From Ahaetulla prasina (Eukaryota; Chordata; Lepidosauria; Squamata; Colubridae): 64,000 nt of DNA. A model generated the notes under the pieces. The model ran no database searches. It had not been told where the DNA came from and worked only from the letters and a program-made list of their open reading frames with translations. The DNA is taken from assembly GCF_028640845.1 (NCBI RefSeq), contig NC_080541.1, positions 7,594,935 through 7,658,934 on the forward strand, written 5' to 3'. A program made the translations under genes and the position numbers. Within the stretch, counting starts at the first letter, position 1. Each line of letters starts with the position of its first letter. Below are positions 11,590-25,400 of this stretch, piece after piece.

Positions 11590-11634
<45 letters not shown>
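11164..11634. repeat. (TCTA/TCTG)n and (CA)n compound microsatellite
   Basis: TCTG, TCCA and TCTA units (with one ACCT stretch) cover 11164-11580 and are interrupted at 11221-11280 by a hAT-like fragment containing gtttggaccagtttgggtga. A perfect CA array follows at 11593-11634. The long open frames (over 200 codons) across it arise only from the repeat having no stops. Confidence 0.95.
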
Positions 11635-11637
<3 letters not shown>

Positions 11638-11745
11638 TTCAGAGCTTATTTTTCTTGCCTTTTTTGCACCCAGTTTGCTTATGGCAATTTTGGTTATTAA
11701 AATTCTTTTTAAATCAATTGTCCCACCCCCCCGTTTTTTTTTTAA

Positions 11746-12054
<309 letters not shown>

Positions 12055-12091
12055 TAAGAATAAAAAAATCAGTAGGCTAAAGTTGCTCTTT

Positions 12092-12322
12092 TTCAAGAGC
12101 CAACTGGATTTTTTGGTTTTGCTTTGAAGATGTTTTACTTCTCATCCAAGAAGCTTCTTCAGCTCTGACTGGATGGAAGGATTTATATTCCTTGCTTGGA
12201 AGCTGTCTGCAAGAAGTATAAATCCTTCCATTCCCCTCCATCCAGTCAGAGTTGAAGAAGCTTCTTGGATGAGAAGTAAAACGTCTTCAAAGAAAAACCA
12301 GAAAATCCAGTTGCCTTTTGAA
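12092..12322. repeat. Fold-back repeat with ~100-bp arms
   Basis: The left arm contains gaagatgttttacttctcat and ccaagaagcttcttcagctc. The right arm contains the complement (gaagaagcttcttggatgag, then aagtaaaacgtcttcaaaga). A related shorter copy is at 29488-29663. Both end next to the words ctccatagaca. The superfamily was not identified. Confidence 0.65.
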
Positions 12323-12821
12323 AAAAGGACCTTTGGGACAACCTGTGGATGACGGAGAATCTCCATAGACATAACATTTCCCACCTTATTTTCTCTCAAG
12401 CACAACTCTTCCTAGTACGAAAAGTCTTTGTGAATTAAAGGAGTTCTACGTTTTACAGTTTAGTTCTTTGTTTTTAGAATTTAATTGACATAACTTAATT
12501 TTTCAGACATAGCATTCCTTCTGTTGTGCTTGAATGGTAATTAAGGTCAGAGGTATGCAACAATGATGAGAAACAAGTTGAGAGCGTGTGCATGTCAGAT
12601 TGAAGGTATATTAATCAAAATCCAAATGTTCATTATGATCTGTACATTGTGTCAAAAAATAATTCGATGAAGTGGAAAATATGAAGCCTTTTTCCCCAGA
12701 GGGCTAAAATATTTTTATTGTGTTCAGTGTGGAAGGAATAATTGGTCACTGGTTGAGATGGGCAGCCCTTGAAATTGAACAAATAAATAAATAAATAAAT
12801 ATACAGTAGCATAAACGATAC

Positions 12822-13362
12822 TGTTGTGACCCAGGCCCAAGTAGGTAGTAGGAAACTCAGTCAGTGAAAAAACAAACAAACTTTATTTGAAAAGCTGAGA
12901 ATTACTTCATTCCCAGCGTAGTTCAACTAAATTAAATCAAATTTCTCCCAATACAAATTCCACAGTCCTATCGCAAACCTTGGTCCAATTAGGCAAACTG
13001 CCAAAGGCCTTTCTTGGCAAACGTTTAGAAGACGCCGATACAAAAATAAATGCAAGAAGACGAAGCTACCAACGTTTTCTGGCAAAGCCCAAACGACGTT
13101 GCTAGTCTGTTTTAAGCCATAGGGGAGGGGCCAATCACCTCTTGGCCCTACTCCCGAGTCGTCCTCTGCTTGAGCTGCTCTTGCCTTTTGGCAGCCCTTC
13201 TCATATGTGCATTAGGAACAGGCTCCTTCCTCTGCCTCACCACTGTCAGTCTCTGGAGGCTCTGGAGTCCACACCTCACTTCCCGATGGCCCTGGCCCCA
13301 CCTCAGCCTCATTGCTGTCCGGCTCCGTTGCCAGCTCCGCAGGCTGCTGGCGGACCACAACA
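12822..13362 (-). mobile_element. Solo LTR (family 1)
   Basis: Read on the - strand it starts TGTTGTGGTCC and ends GGTCACAACA, with a polyadenylation signal AATAAA near 12883 (tttatt on the + strand). It is flanked by a 5-bp duplication GATAC (12817-12821) and GATAT (13363-13367), with one mismatch. The first part encodes QQPAELATEPDSNEAEVGPG, then a frameshifted basic segment, comparable to the copy at 46311-46929. No internal retroviral region is attached. Confidence 0.82.
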
Positions 13363-13697
13363 GATATGTAAACATTGTTTGAAAAAGTTCATACCTTTTT
13401 GTGGGCCTTACACGTAGATAAATTCAAATTCTTTATTTAGAAGAGCAAGGGATTATGGCATTGGCCATCTTTGGAACCCTTTCTGATCACAGATGACTTG
13501 CTACTAGGAATGCAAAGAAACTTTATATCACAAGATAATCGTATTTGCTCCCGTACGAGCAGATGGATGGCTCAATGCGACCCTTCCATTTTATCGCCTT
13601 GGATAGCCCTCAGTGTAGGATTTGGTGACCTTATCAATGTCAGACCCATATATGGAGGCCATTGCTGAATGAAGATTGAGTGACTATGCTGTATTAA

Positions 13698-14110
<413 letters not shown>

Positions 14111-15592
14111 TAGTATGATTTTGGTTTTCTGTTGCTGGGCGGACGACTAGTTCTGCTCTTAGCTTTCCTGACCAAACTGCAAACTTCCTTACTCTGTCCT
14201 GTCTCAAAGAGACAATGCAGGGTATTGCATTGTCAGTATTACACAAGTTTAACTGTTAATTTAAAAACTTTTCAATTCTCTTCCCTCAATAATAGTTTAT
14301 GTCTATCTATTTTAATAGGAAGAAAATGGCAAGTTGTATGTTTTAATTTGCTACTAGATTTTTGACATTTTATATACTGTACTTCAATGCAGATAAAAAA
14401 TCAGCAATTTTTTTATTTGCATTGAAGGTCCAGAGCAGAGCAGAGTATTGAAGAGCATTTCAGGTCCAAAGTAGAACTTTCAGGTAGTTGGGCAAAGGTT
14501 GGAGACAAAGTAGAACACCTGATATGCAAATCTGTTTCAACTCTCTCTTTTTTTTTTAGTCTTTGTTTTCATAGTTTTGCTGTTTTAACAACTTTGTGAT
14601 ACCAAGCTGCATAAACATATAGAGGGTAATATGCTACTTGTTTAAAAAAAACATTTGTTCCATGTCATATATGGCTACAAGTAAAACTGGATCGAAACGT
14701 CTACCAAAATTATTTTATAATTTGTGAAGATTACACAGCAATTTGTCCCGGAGCTCCTCAGAGTACCAAGGTGCAACCCCAGGATCAGCACACAGGGAGC
14801 AGACACAGGAGCAATCCAGTGCATTTTGTTTTGTTTCAAAAGAAAACAATAATAATGCGTGCCTTGATGTTGAATGAATGAATGAAAAGTTCATTTGACG
14901 TAACAGATTGCTTTATACCGTCCATTTTATGCTGTCAAACTTCCCGAAGCATTATTGTTGCTATACACCTTTTTAAAATAAAATACAGTGAAGAATGGGA
15001 TAATAAACAATAAGAGCATCTAAAGTATAACAACTTTCCAAAAAATCACAGTGAAGAGATACATCAGGGTATTGCTTTGCTTGGTTGGTGCATGAAATTA
15101 AATTCTGAAACTAGAAGAGTTCAAACATATGTAAACCCTGTAAGCTTAAAGGAAGGTCCTGATGACAGTGAAATAAACCTACTAAAGCTTAATTGGAAAA
15201 CGTTGAGGAATGGTAGGACTGCTGTATTAATAGAATACGTATTTCTTTATCCTGAATAAAATAAGCCAGGATTTATCATATTGGCTGTGTGATAAGAATA
15301 GATGCATTTTTCATTTCACCAAACTTGATTTGAAGAGCAGAGTCGATGACAGTATGGCTTGAAACGTTGAATCTAGCAATCAAGCAACTGCTTGAAGTTT
15401 TCAGTAATGAGGTCCCTAAATTGAGACTTGGACAGTCAGATGAGGCTGCTGCAACCTTTATGCTCTGCCTGTATCTGAAATAGTTTCGAGAAAACATCTT
15501 TCATTTTCTGCTGCTTTTCTCACTTTCATTGAGGTTTCCATTTCAAACCACTTTTTCGGTCCTTGGTTTTGAAACCATGCCATCGTCTATTA

Positions 15593-15961
15593 CAGGGGTG
15601 CTTAGATCTGGTCCGCGGGGCTGCCCTGGAAACAGCGAAGAACTGGCCCATGGTGTCTCTGCCAGCGAAAACGACGGTTAGAAGGGCTGCACACGGCTCT
15701 CCCAGGTTCCATTTTCTGCAATGGCCTCCTGCAGCCCTCTGCCAGCAAAAACAAGGTTGGGGGGGACTGTGCACATATTTTCACTGGCGGAAGGCTGCAG
15801 GAGACCGTCAGGGCTGAAAACAGATCTCTGAAGCCTGTTTTCGCTGGCGGAGCATTCAGGCCACCACAGGCATCCCCCGACATGAGTGATGTCAAGCTGG
15901 CCACACCAAGGTCAAACGCAACCCTGATATGGCCTCAATGAAACTGAGTTTGACAACCCTG
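15593..15961. mobile_element. hAT nonautonomous element, 369 bp
   Basis: It starts caggggtgcttagatctgg and ends gagtttgacaaccctg, matching the family ends CAGGGGTGTCCAAAT and its complement. The flanks GTCTATTA (15585-15592) and ATCTGTTA (15962-15969) agree at six of eight positions. The GC-rich interior repeats words such as cgctggcgga. Confidence 0.7.
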
Positions 15962-16324
15962 ATCTGTTATAAGTTCATCTGCACTACTCTTTTATTCTCT
16001 GTCTTGTCTGTCTATTCTTTTATCTTGCTGCCCTTTGCATTTTCACACATAGGATAACCCAGTTAAAGCCTAATGAAAACCAGAGTTCAGATAATCATTT
16101 TCAAACTGAGCCTGACTGAAAGAGGCTTTTACTTCGTTTATGAATTCCACCGCTTGGAAATCCGCAATAGAACATATATTTTTTCTGGCATACTTTCTCA
16201 ACAGACTATTTGAGGGTAGAAAGGAATGGCAATCTGGATTTCTTGTGCCTTTCAGTCTTCTTTCCTATATTTCTTCTTTTTCAATTTGGGACTTTGCTTC
16301 TCAGCTTTTAAAATCCTTTATGGA

Positions 16325-16605
16325 CAGGTAGTCCTCAACTTGCAACCAGTTTGTTTAGTGACTGTTCTAAGTTACAACAGCATTGAAATTCAGGCACTTG
16401 GCAGCTTGCTTGTATTTATGATGGCTGCAGCATCCATGAGTCATGTGATTATCATTTGCAACTTTCCCAGCCGGCTTCTGACAAGCAAGGTCAAGGGAAA
16501 AAGCCATATTTGCTTAATGACCACATGATTCACTTAACAACTAGCAAGAAAGGTCATAAAATGGGGCAAAACTCACTTAACAATTGTCTTGCTTACCAGT
16601 GAAAA
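16325..16605. mobile_element. Tigger-like palindromic element, 3' truncated
   Basis: It starts with caggtagtcctcaacttgca and contains cttaacaactagcaagaaag and atggggcaaaactcacttaa, but the terminal ggactacctg is missing. Confidence 0.7.
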
Positions 16606-16696
16606 TTGTGTGTCTTTGGTTCCTACATCATTTGCAAGGTGGAAGCAGCCTCTTATAATTTGATACAATAGTAATGAGAATTCTGTTTCCTTTTAG

Positions 16697-16823
16697 AAAA
16701 GAAAGATGTAACACAAAGTCTAGAAAACTATACATCAAAATGCCCAGGAACAATGGACTTCATTACCCTTCCAGATGGCTTAAAGCTCCCCCCTGTGCCA
16801 TTCACCAAACTTCCTATTGTAAG
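16697..16823 (+). CDS. TRAPPC9: TRAPPC9 exon
   Basis: The acceptor is cttttag and the donor gtaaac. It reads [20 protein letters not shown], then [20 protein letters not shown] and IV, ending two bases into an arginine codon. The proline-rich [10 protein letters not shown] stretch links the helical N-terminal half to the beta-sandwich domains that follow. DFITLPDG differs slightly from the mammalian sequence that I remember (EPIALPGG), which is ordinary divergence. Confidence 0.95.
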
Positions 16824-17225
16824 GTAAACTACCTTTTGTTTCCATTCTTTACGTCCTGTGAGAGGATATAGTAATGAATCATATGTCACATAGGCCTCCT
16901 TCGGGATGGTACTAGAGAACAATGTTAGACGGAGGGCAGTGAACTGTTTCAGGAGGAAATCACTTGGGTAAAAGCAGGTGCCTTTCTGAGGAGATTGAAT
17001 CTTCTGTAAGCTGTAATTGAAACCGCCTCATGTATTCTGGTGGCATTATGGGGTGCCTGTTTGTAGATGGTGCTGCCCTGCCATTGCCGCCTTCTTAAGT
17101 GTTTTCTTGAGGAAGACATTGAGAAATACAAGCTCCTTTAAAGAACAGCCAGTGGGTATAGGGAGGATACCTATGCCAGTTTTGAAGCACCTTTGTGAAT
17201 TTTGTGTCATTGTTTTTGAAATTTC

Positions 17226-17475
17226 TGTTCTATTCTATTCTATTCTATTCTATTCTATTCTATTCTATTCTATTCTATTCTATTCTACTCTACTCTACTC
17301 TACTCTACTCTACTCTACTCTATTCTATATTCCACATTCTATATTCTATTCCTATTCTACATTCTACTCTACTCTACTCTACTCCACATTGCACATTCTA
17401 TTCACATTCCACATTCTATTCTATTCTGTTCCATTCTATTCCATTCCATATTCCATATTCTATATTCTATTCAGC
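17226..17475. repeat. (TTCTA)n array with variant units
   Basis: About 12 ttcta units are followed by ctcta, then cacattctat and ccattccata variants. The outer part is older and more mixed. Such arrays sit at the 3' ends of CR1-like LINEs elsewhere in this window. Confidence 0.92.
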
Positions 17476-18066
17476 TCTATTCCATTCCATTGCCTCCCAT
17501 CCTCATAGTTGGTCAATTCTTGCATGGCTGTTTTATGATGCTGTTGAACAATGTCATTCCTTTATTCAAGGAACTGAGTTTGGAAGAGCTGACTTATTTC
17601 CCTATTTTAAAACTTAGCAGTTTGAGGGTATTTTTACTTTTGATCTTAGATTTGTGTCCACTTAATCTTTTGTACAGAGATTTGCAAGCCACCCCAGTAT
17701 ATAGAGCACTAGGGGATTGTTGAGAAATTGATTGTTCCGCAGAGATTTTAATGTTATGAATGGGATTATAAGATCCTGGATTGGTGCTTTCAGTGAAGAA
17801 TTGAAAGTGGAATTGAGCCTGCATGCTATATGTCCATATGACTATGACCTGAGCTATTGTTATTTAATAGTATTTAGTAGTTTTAATATTAGGAAGTATG
17901 TAAAATATGTGAAAAACACAATGGCTTGATAGTATCAAAACTGATACAAAGATGAACATCCAACAAATGAATGAAGCTGTGCTTGACAGGGTAGCATGGA
18001 GAGCATTTGCCTAGAAAGCCGCAAAGAGTCGGACATGTCTGAATGTTTAAAACAACAAATTTACTA

Positions 18067-18880
18067 GAGGTAGTCCTTGACTTACAGCAGTTCATTTAGT
18101 GACCATTCATACTTTCAACGGCACCAAAAATGGGATTTATGACCGATTTTACACTTAGAACTGGTTGCAGTGTCCTGGAGTTATGTGATCACAAATAGAA
18201 TAGAATAGAATAGAATAGAATAGAATAGAATAGAATAGAATAGAATAGAAAAGAAAAGAAAAGAAAAGAAAAGAAAAGAAATAGAAAGCAGGCTAGGCTA
18301 GGCTAGGCTAGAATAGAATAGAATAGAACAGAACAGAACAGAACAGAACAGAACAGAATAGAATAGAATAGAATAGAATAGAATAGAATAGAATAGAATA
18401 GAAAAATGGGACTTTTTTCCTTGACTTACAGCAGTTCATTTAGTGACCATTCATACTTTCAACGGCACCAAAAATGGGACTTATGACCGATTTTACACTT
18501 ACAACTGGTTGCAGTGTCCTGGAGTTATGTGATCACAAATAGAATAGAATAGAATAGAATAGAATAGAATAGAATAGAATAGAATAGAATAGAATAGAAT
18601 AGAATATATTGTCACTTTGAATGTACACTAATCGTCATACATTAAAATGAAATTACGTTGCATACAGCTATCAAACCTTTGCGACTTTCCGACAAGCAAA
18701 GTCAATGGGGAAGCTAGATTCATTAACAGCCATGTTACTAATTTAACAATTGCAGTGATTCACTTAACGACTGTGGCAAGTATGTTTGTAAAAGGAGGCA
18801 AAGTTCACTTAACACCTCTCTCATTTAGCAAGAGAAATGTTGGGCTCAATTGTGTTCGTAAGTTGAGGACCTGTAGTTTA
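18067..18880. mobile_element. Tigger-like element split by (GAATA)n and partly duplicated
   Basis: The element starts aggtagtccttgacttacag (18067) and ends ttgaggacctg (about 18874). Its left third, from ttgacttacagcagttcatt to gttatgtgatcacaaataga, is present twice (18074-18200 and 18421-18545). Each copy runs directly into a GAATA array (18196-18402 and 18540-18606). After the second array, tattgtcactttgaatgtac is a LINE 3' fragment, and then the right part of the element resumes (ctttccgacaagcaaagtca). Confidence 0.75.
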
Positions 18881-19009
18881 GTATTTGCTAGTTAGTTTTG
18901 ATGACACGATTGTCTTTTGATTACAAGGCACCCAAGGCTATAAAAGGAACGTGTGGATAGTTTGCTAGTGCTACACTTGAGTGTCTGTATCTAAGGAGAT
19001 GTTAGGGTT

Positions 19010-19098
19010 AGGGTGGGGCAAGACTCCCTTAACAAATGTCTCACTTAACCACATAATTTTTGGGCTCAATTGTGGTCGTAAATTGAGGACGACCTGTA
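19010..19098. mobile_element. Tigger-like element, 3' fragment
   Basis: The words aacaaatgtctcacttaacc, gctcaattgtggtcgtaaat and gaggacgacctg match the right end of the family. The left part is missing. Confidence 0.7.
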
Positions 19099-19611
19099 CA
19101 GTATTCCTATATCTTCTTTCCATCTTTGTTTCATCTAATTTGAATCTGTTACTATTGGTATCTTTTTGAATTTTTATCCAAGTTCTGAATTCAGAGATCT
19201 TTTGAAAGATTTTCCTTCTTTTTTCTATGCCTGTTTCCGTCTCCAGTGATTTGATAGACGTCATACTGCTTGCCTCTTCTGAGAGCTCTCTGAAAAGTTC
19301 CTTACGGAGTCTTTTTTTCTTTCTTAGCTTTGGCCTCTCTCCCTTGTTCTTGGCAACTTCCACGATTTGTTCTGACATCCAGTTTGCTTTCTTCTGCTTC
19401 TTCATCTCCAGCAGTCTCTTTTCACGTTCTTCCGAATGACTTCTTTAAGTTCATTCCTCTGGGTTCCTATCAAATGAGATTCAGAGCTTCAAAGGGATTC
19501 TTGATGTTCTCCTTGAAAATGATATAAGGTGTAAGATCACAGAGTGGAAACTGGCTTCTTCTTTGGTTTGTGTGTGGAACTCGCACGCGAGTGGTTTGTG
19601 ATGTGTTAGAC

Positions 19612-19916
19612 CCGTGATGGCGAACCTATGGCACACGTGCCAGAGGTGGCACACAGAGCCCACTCTGTGAGCACCCACACCAACGCCAGGTGTTTTTCTG
19701 GTTTCCAGCGTGTGCATGCATGCCGGCCAACTGGTCTTCATGTGCGCCGGAGTGCTGAAAACCCGAAGACCAGCTGGCCGGCGTGCATGCACACGCTGGA
19801 AACCCAAACACACATGCCCACCATCCAGCTGGTCTTCGGGTTTCCGGCGCTCCTGCATGTACATGCACGCACATTCTGGTTTGGTCACTCGGTGTTGAAA
19901 AGTTTCACCATCACTG
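19612..19916. mobile_element. hAT nonautonomous element, 305 bp
   Basis: The left end ccgtgatggcgaacctatgg and right end gtttcaccatcactg are inverted forms of CAGTGATGGCGAACC. The flanks TGTTAGAC (19604-19611) and CGTTAGAC (19917-19924) differ by one base. The interior has inverted words (ctggtcttc and gaagaccagc), so transcripts would fold. Confidence 0.82.
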
Positions 19917-20065
19917 CGTTAGACAGTTAGCACCTGGCCATGTCTTGGTTGCTATAATGGAGATAATCTAATATGGAGATTTTTTTTTCTTTTAAAGACA
20001 TTTCGCTTCTCATCCAAGCTTCTTTATTATTAATAATACTGAATGTGCATTGAATCAATATTTAG

Positions 20066-21060
<995 letters not shown>

Positions 21061-21118
21061 AGACCAGAATTCAGTCAAAAAAGAGGAACCAATTTCTTCC
21101 CTGGTCCAACACCTTAAA
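21061..21118 (+). repeat. Inverted 5' piece of the Penelope-like element
   Basis: On the + strand this piece contains gtcaaaaaagaggaaccaat and ccctggtccaacaccttaaa, which is the complement of the intact element at about 20930-20975. The joint falls at the near-palindrome gactttaaaaagacc, which occurs in both orientations. This is the expected outcome of inversion during reverse transcription. Confidence 0.75.
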
Positions 21119-21436
21119 GCTCTTTATTAAATCCTCTTTATTGTTTTTAATGGTTCCCAAGTCATTAATGTAGTGTTTCTATTCGGAGGTCACTCGGAAG
21201 TTCTAATAGTGTCATGTATCTATCATTTTGCATAAAAGCTGTACACTGTTACTGTTCTTAAATGGCGAATTTATAAGAAGTGGGCAAAGAGATCAGGACA
21301 GATGGAAAGAAAAGCTATAATTAGTGTCTATCATGCTGATAATTCATGCTATTGTATCTGTCATTTGAATTGTCTCTCCTAAATTTGAATTTTGTAGCAG
21401 CTCTACATAAAAAACAATCCCTTGTTCCTTGAACAG

Positions 21437-21582
21437 ATCTGTCAAGCTCCTAAACCTCCCCGTTAGCCTTCGACCACAGAAAATGAAAAGCCTGCTGGGT
21501 CAGAACATGGCAACGAAAAGTCCCTTTATATATTCGCCAATAATCGCTCACAATCATGGAGAGGAGCAAAGCAAAAAAATAG
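21437..21582 (+). CDS. TRAPPC9: TRAPPC9 exon
   Basis: The acceptor is ttgaacag and the donor gtgaga. After completing an arginine codon it reads [20 protein letters not shown], then [20 protein letters not shown] and GEEQSKKI, leaving one base. The conserved block [13 protein letters not shown] identifies it. Its 3' splice site lies about 320 bases downstream of a Penelope-like element. Confidence 0.96.
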
Positions 21583-23069
21583 GTGAGAAACTCATTATTT
21601 TTTAACTTGCATTCTCATTTTTACATCCAGTGTCTCACTGGGGCTTGTTTTCTGGCTTTTATGCTGCAAATTGACCCAAATCACGATTTGCCAATTTTTG
21701 GATCAATATGCTATTTCCTCTTCTTGATTATAAAATTGACAGCATGGCACAGACGTCTCCACCTTTGTTTGTAGGATATGTCGCTAGGCCATTGTCACAC
21801 GAACCTTGATTTACAATATGCGGTGGAAGAATTCTAGATTGACTGTAAGAACGCTTCATAAAAATGTGTCCTTTTGATATTTTTACAGATGTATTGAGAC
21901 CTTTCGAACAAACTGGTCCTAGATTACTGAAATAAATTTAGATTATTTCTAGCCCATTTATACCATTCCATTTAAAACAAGATAAAATGGTGTGCAGCAA
22001 CTATTGTATTTTGCATCTAAATACAGCCGGTGTTCAAACCTCAGTTCTAAATTCTGCCATTTCCTTCCGACATGCATAAAATTTTGCGTAAAAATGCTTC
22101 TAAACACTTTGTAATTGAAATACCTGTTGATTGGGAAATAGGCTTCCTTTTCTATCTCACTTCCCAAAATATTCCTAAAATGTGCACACATACAAAAATG
22201 TATCTCATTATACTTTAGGTGAATTTGTAGAGAGATCTGCTGAATGGTTGGTGATCTCTGAGCTTGCTTTATTTTTTGCAGAGCTTTTACCAGGTTATGT
22301 AAAATTATTTGTGGTTGAGACAGTAAGTTTTACTGTCCGGTAATACATTTTTTTCTTAGTTCCCATCCAGATTTATTTTATATCTCTGTTTTTCTTGTGG
22401 AGAGTTTTTAAACGTTTCTAACAATTTGCAAATGGCTGGTAATTCGGCAGCATATGTATTTAATAAATTAGCATTATTATTATTATGCTCATTCACTGAT
22501 GAAGTTGTGGTTGATATTAGCCTGGATTAGACATTATAGTACAGAAGTATTTATTAATTTTCTGCAATAATTTCAATATTATATAATTCTCTTTCAGTAT
22601 TAATATAAAATTAGATTTGTTTTCAGTTATTTATATTTATTTATTGGAAGACTGCATCTCGCTCACAGAGTGACTCTGGACAATGTACAGTTAAAAGACT
22701 TATTAATAGTTTAGTGCTGGATTTTATCCCTAAAATAGTTTTTAATATGGTTATTCAATGAGGCACAGTCAAAATACAAATGTAGTAACTTGGTTCATTT
22801 CAAATAAGCAGAACTAAAATTTTCCCCATTTGTGCTTAAGTTACAACTGCAGTAAAGGAAGACTAAGCATACATGGGGAATTAGGCAATTATTTTTTGCG
22901 GTGGTTACCATTGCTTTATTGAACGTGGCCTTTTTTTTTCTTTACTTGTAAAATTATTGTGGTTTTGAAAATGGAACAAACATTTACACTGTGTGGTTTA
23001 TATAAACCATTATCTGGATAGCGTTCACTGCTTAATGTCATAATATGCCATAGTGAAGGATATACAGCA

Positions 23070-23330
23070 GTAGCGGGTCCGATTGCCCAAAGCAGGCGCG
23101 AACCCCCAAAAGGTAACACACATGCACCTCCCTGCGCATGTACCCTGCGCATGCACGCAGACCCTGGGCATGTGCCCAGGCTCCCTACGCATGTGTGCGC
23201 AGCCCCCCCACATGTACCTCTCCCCCCGCAAGTGCGCATGCCCCCCCCGCATGGGCCCTGATACTGCCTCGCCTCGCGGCTACAGCACCATCAGCCCCAT
23301 CCAGGATGACCCGTGTGGCTGCCTGCCCAC
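23070..23330. repeat. GC-rich degenerate tandem repeat
   Basis: Words such as ctgcgcatgtaccctgcgca and cctacgcatgtgtgcgc recur with period near 20-25, and the region is far more GC-rich than its surroundings. No coding signal is convincing, although several frames are open. Confidence 0.6.
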
Positions 23331-23361
23331 TTCTGCTTGCTCGCGCCCCTTTTTTCATTTG

Positions 23362-24352
23362 ATAGACTAGAATATAATTATTTATTGGCCAAGTGTGATT
23401 GGACACCCAAGGAATTTGTCTTGGAGCATACGCTCTCAGAGTACATAAAAGAAAGATACATTCGTCAAGAATCATATGGTATAACACTTAATGATAGTCA
23501 TAGGGAAACAGTCAATATAAATCTTAAGGATATCAGTAACAAAGTTACAGTCATACAGTCATAATTGGAAGGAGATGGGTGATAAGAACAATGAGAAGAT
23601 TAATAGTAATGCAGACTTAGTAAATACTTTGACAGTGTTCAGGGAATTATTTGTTTAGCAGAGTGATGGTGTTTGGGGAAAAAAATGTTCTTGTGTCTAG
23701 TTCTGGTGTGCAGTGCTCTATAGTGTTGTTTTGAGGGTAGGAGTTGAAACAGTTTATGTCCAGGATGTGAGGGGTCTGTAGATATTTTCACAGCCCTCTT
23801 TTTGACTCGTGCAGTATACAGGTCCTCAGTGGAAGGCAGGTTGGTAGTAATTGTTTTTTTCTGCAGTTCTAATGATCCTCTGAAGTCTGTGTCTGTCTTG
23901 TTGGGTTGCAGAGCCAAACCAGACAGTTCTAGAGGTGCAGATGACTAACTCAATAATTCCTCTGTAGAACTGGATCAGCAGCTCCTTGGGCAGTTTGAGC
24001 TGTCTGAGTTAGCGCAGAAAGAACATTCTTTGTTGTGCTTTTATGATGATGTTTTTGATATTAGCTGTCCATTTTAGGTCATGAGATATGGTAGAACTTA
24101 GAAATTCGAAGATCTCTACTGTTGATACTGTGTTGTCTAGTATTGTGAAGTATGGGGAATTTCTCCTAAAGTCCATCACCATTTCTACGGTTTTGAGTGT
24201 GTTCAGTTGCAGATTGTTCTGGTTGTACCACAAGGCTAGTCGTTCAACCTCCCGTCTGTATGCGGATTCGTCATTGTCTCGAGTGAGACCGATCACTGTT
24301 GTGTCATCTGTGAACTTCAGTAGTTTAACAGATGGATTGTTAGAGAAGCCAG
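23362..24352 (-). pseudogene. CR1/Rex-like LINE, 3' half of ORF2 and 3' UTR
   Basis: On the - strand the frame from 24352 reads NPSVKLLKFTDDTTVIGLTR, then DNDESAYRREVERLALWYNQ and NNLQLNTLKTVEMVMDFRR. This is the palm of a jockey-group reverse transcriptase; its active-site box is FTDD instead of the usual FADD. After frameshifts the tail DPSHPGHKLFQLLPS is readable near 23750-23800. The 3' UTR ends with ggccaataaataattatatt (on the - strand). Other copies are at 43149-43870, 49655-49900 and 51130-51775. Confidence 0.85.
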
Positions 24353-24353
24353 G

Positions 24354-24514
24354 GTTCACTTAACAACCAGGTTACTAACTTATCAACTGCAGTGGTTCAC
24401 TTAATAACTGTGGCAAGAAATGTTGTGAAATGGGGCAAAACTCACCTAACAAATGTCTCACTTAATAACATAAATTTTGGGCTCAATTGTGGCCGTAAAT
24501 CGAGGACTACCTGT
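24354..24514. mobile_element. Tigger-like element, right part
   Basis: It begins at the truncation point of the LINE with ttcacttaacaaccaggtta and ends atcgaggactacctg, then ta. The left part is not found on the other side of the LINE. Confidence 0.75.
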
Positions 24515-25175
24515 ACTCCAAAGATGCTAGATGGCATAACATTTTAATGAATGGCCTTTTCTAGCCTAGATAACAGGTATGCATTAATGTGTTTCCGTAA
24601 TGTATCTCCAGTGTGTAAAGTGTGAACAAAACTCATGCTTACCATACACCATAGATGATTTAGGCCATATGCTGTTTATGTTATTATCATTTATTTATTT
24701 ATTGGCAGAAGTTTGCTAAAGTGAAAGCAGGCCCAAAATAGTTACAAGTGCTTAGAATGTATTTATTACTACCATTAACCAGAAATCTGCACATTAACAA
24801 AACAGACACATTTTCGGTTTCTTATAAAATAAAATGCAAACGTTAAAGTTTTCTTTTCTTTTTTCTTTTTATTTAAACTTTAAAATTTAACTGGATAATT
24901 GAGGCAATTAAGACATGTTGTTTTACAAAAAGTATAAAAACACTGGTCGTTATTAAGAAAATGGAACGATGCTGTTTGCAATTGTACATAAAATAAATGA
25001 GAATTATGTGGGTGCTTCAATAAATAGGAAGTTGTGAGGCTGGGCTTTATGTCTATAAATGGCACAGAATAACAGCACAGGCTGTGGATTCCATAGAGCC
25101 TTCTTCAGAAGAACACGGTGTCTAAGGAAACTTTTTGTACTTACCCTTAAGAGCAGCGTTGTAAAGATCTTATAT

Positions 25176-25359
25176 CAGCCGTCCCCAACCTTTCCGCGGA
25201 CTGGCAGGGAAGTGGGTGGGTGGTGGCGGCAGGAGGGGAGAAGGACATGGTTTCGCATGCACAGCCTAATCTCGTGGATGCACAAATGAAGCTTCGGGCA
25301 TTCGCCTGCTGCTTGCGTGGCCCAGTACCGGTCTGTGGACCAGGTGTTGGGGACTCTTG
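25176..25359. mobile_element. hAT (Charlie-like) nonautonomous element, 184 bp
   Basis: The ends are cagccgtccccaacctttcc and aggtgttggggactcttg. A perfect 8-bp TSD TCTTATAT is at 25168-25175 and 25360-25367. The interior includes ggcccagtaccggtctgtgg, typical of this family. Confidence 0.88.
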
Positions 25360-25400
25360 TCTTATATGTTGGAATCTTATGTGACACTGACCATCTATAG

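Noticed and set aside
13142..13417. 91-codon + strand frame with many Pro and Leu
   Set aside because: It is the antisense of a solo LTR; the opposite strand carries the meaningful text.
17017..17617. Long frames of Phe/Tyr/Ser/Leu across TTCTA repeats
   Set aside because: Simple-repeat artefact; the peptide only reflects the pentanucleotide.
19612..19930. Cys/His-rich frames suggesting a zinc-binding peptide
   Set aside because: They lie in the palindromic hAT element with repeated gtgcatgc words; composition only.
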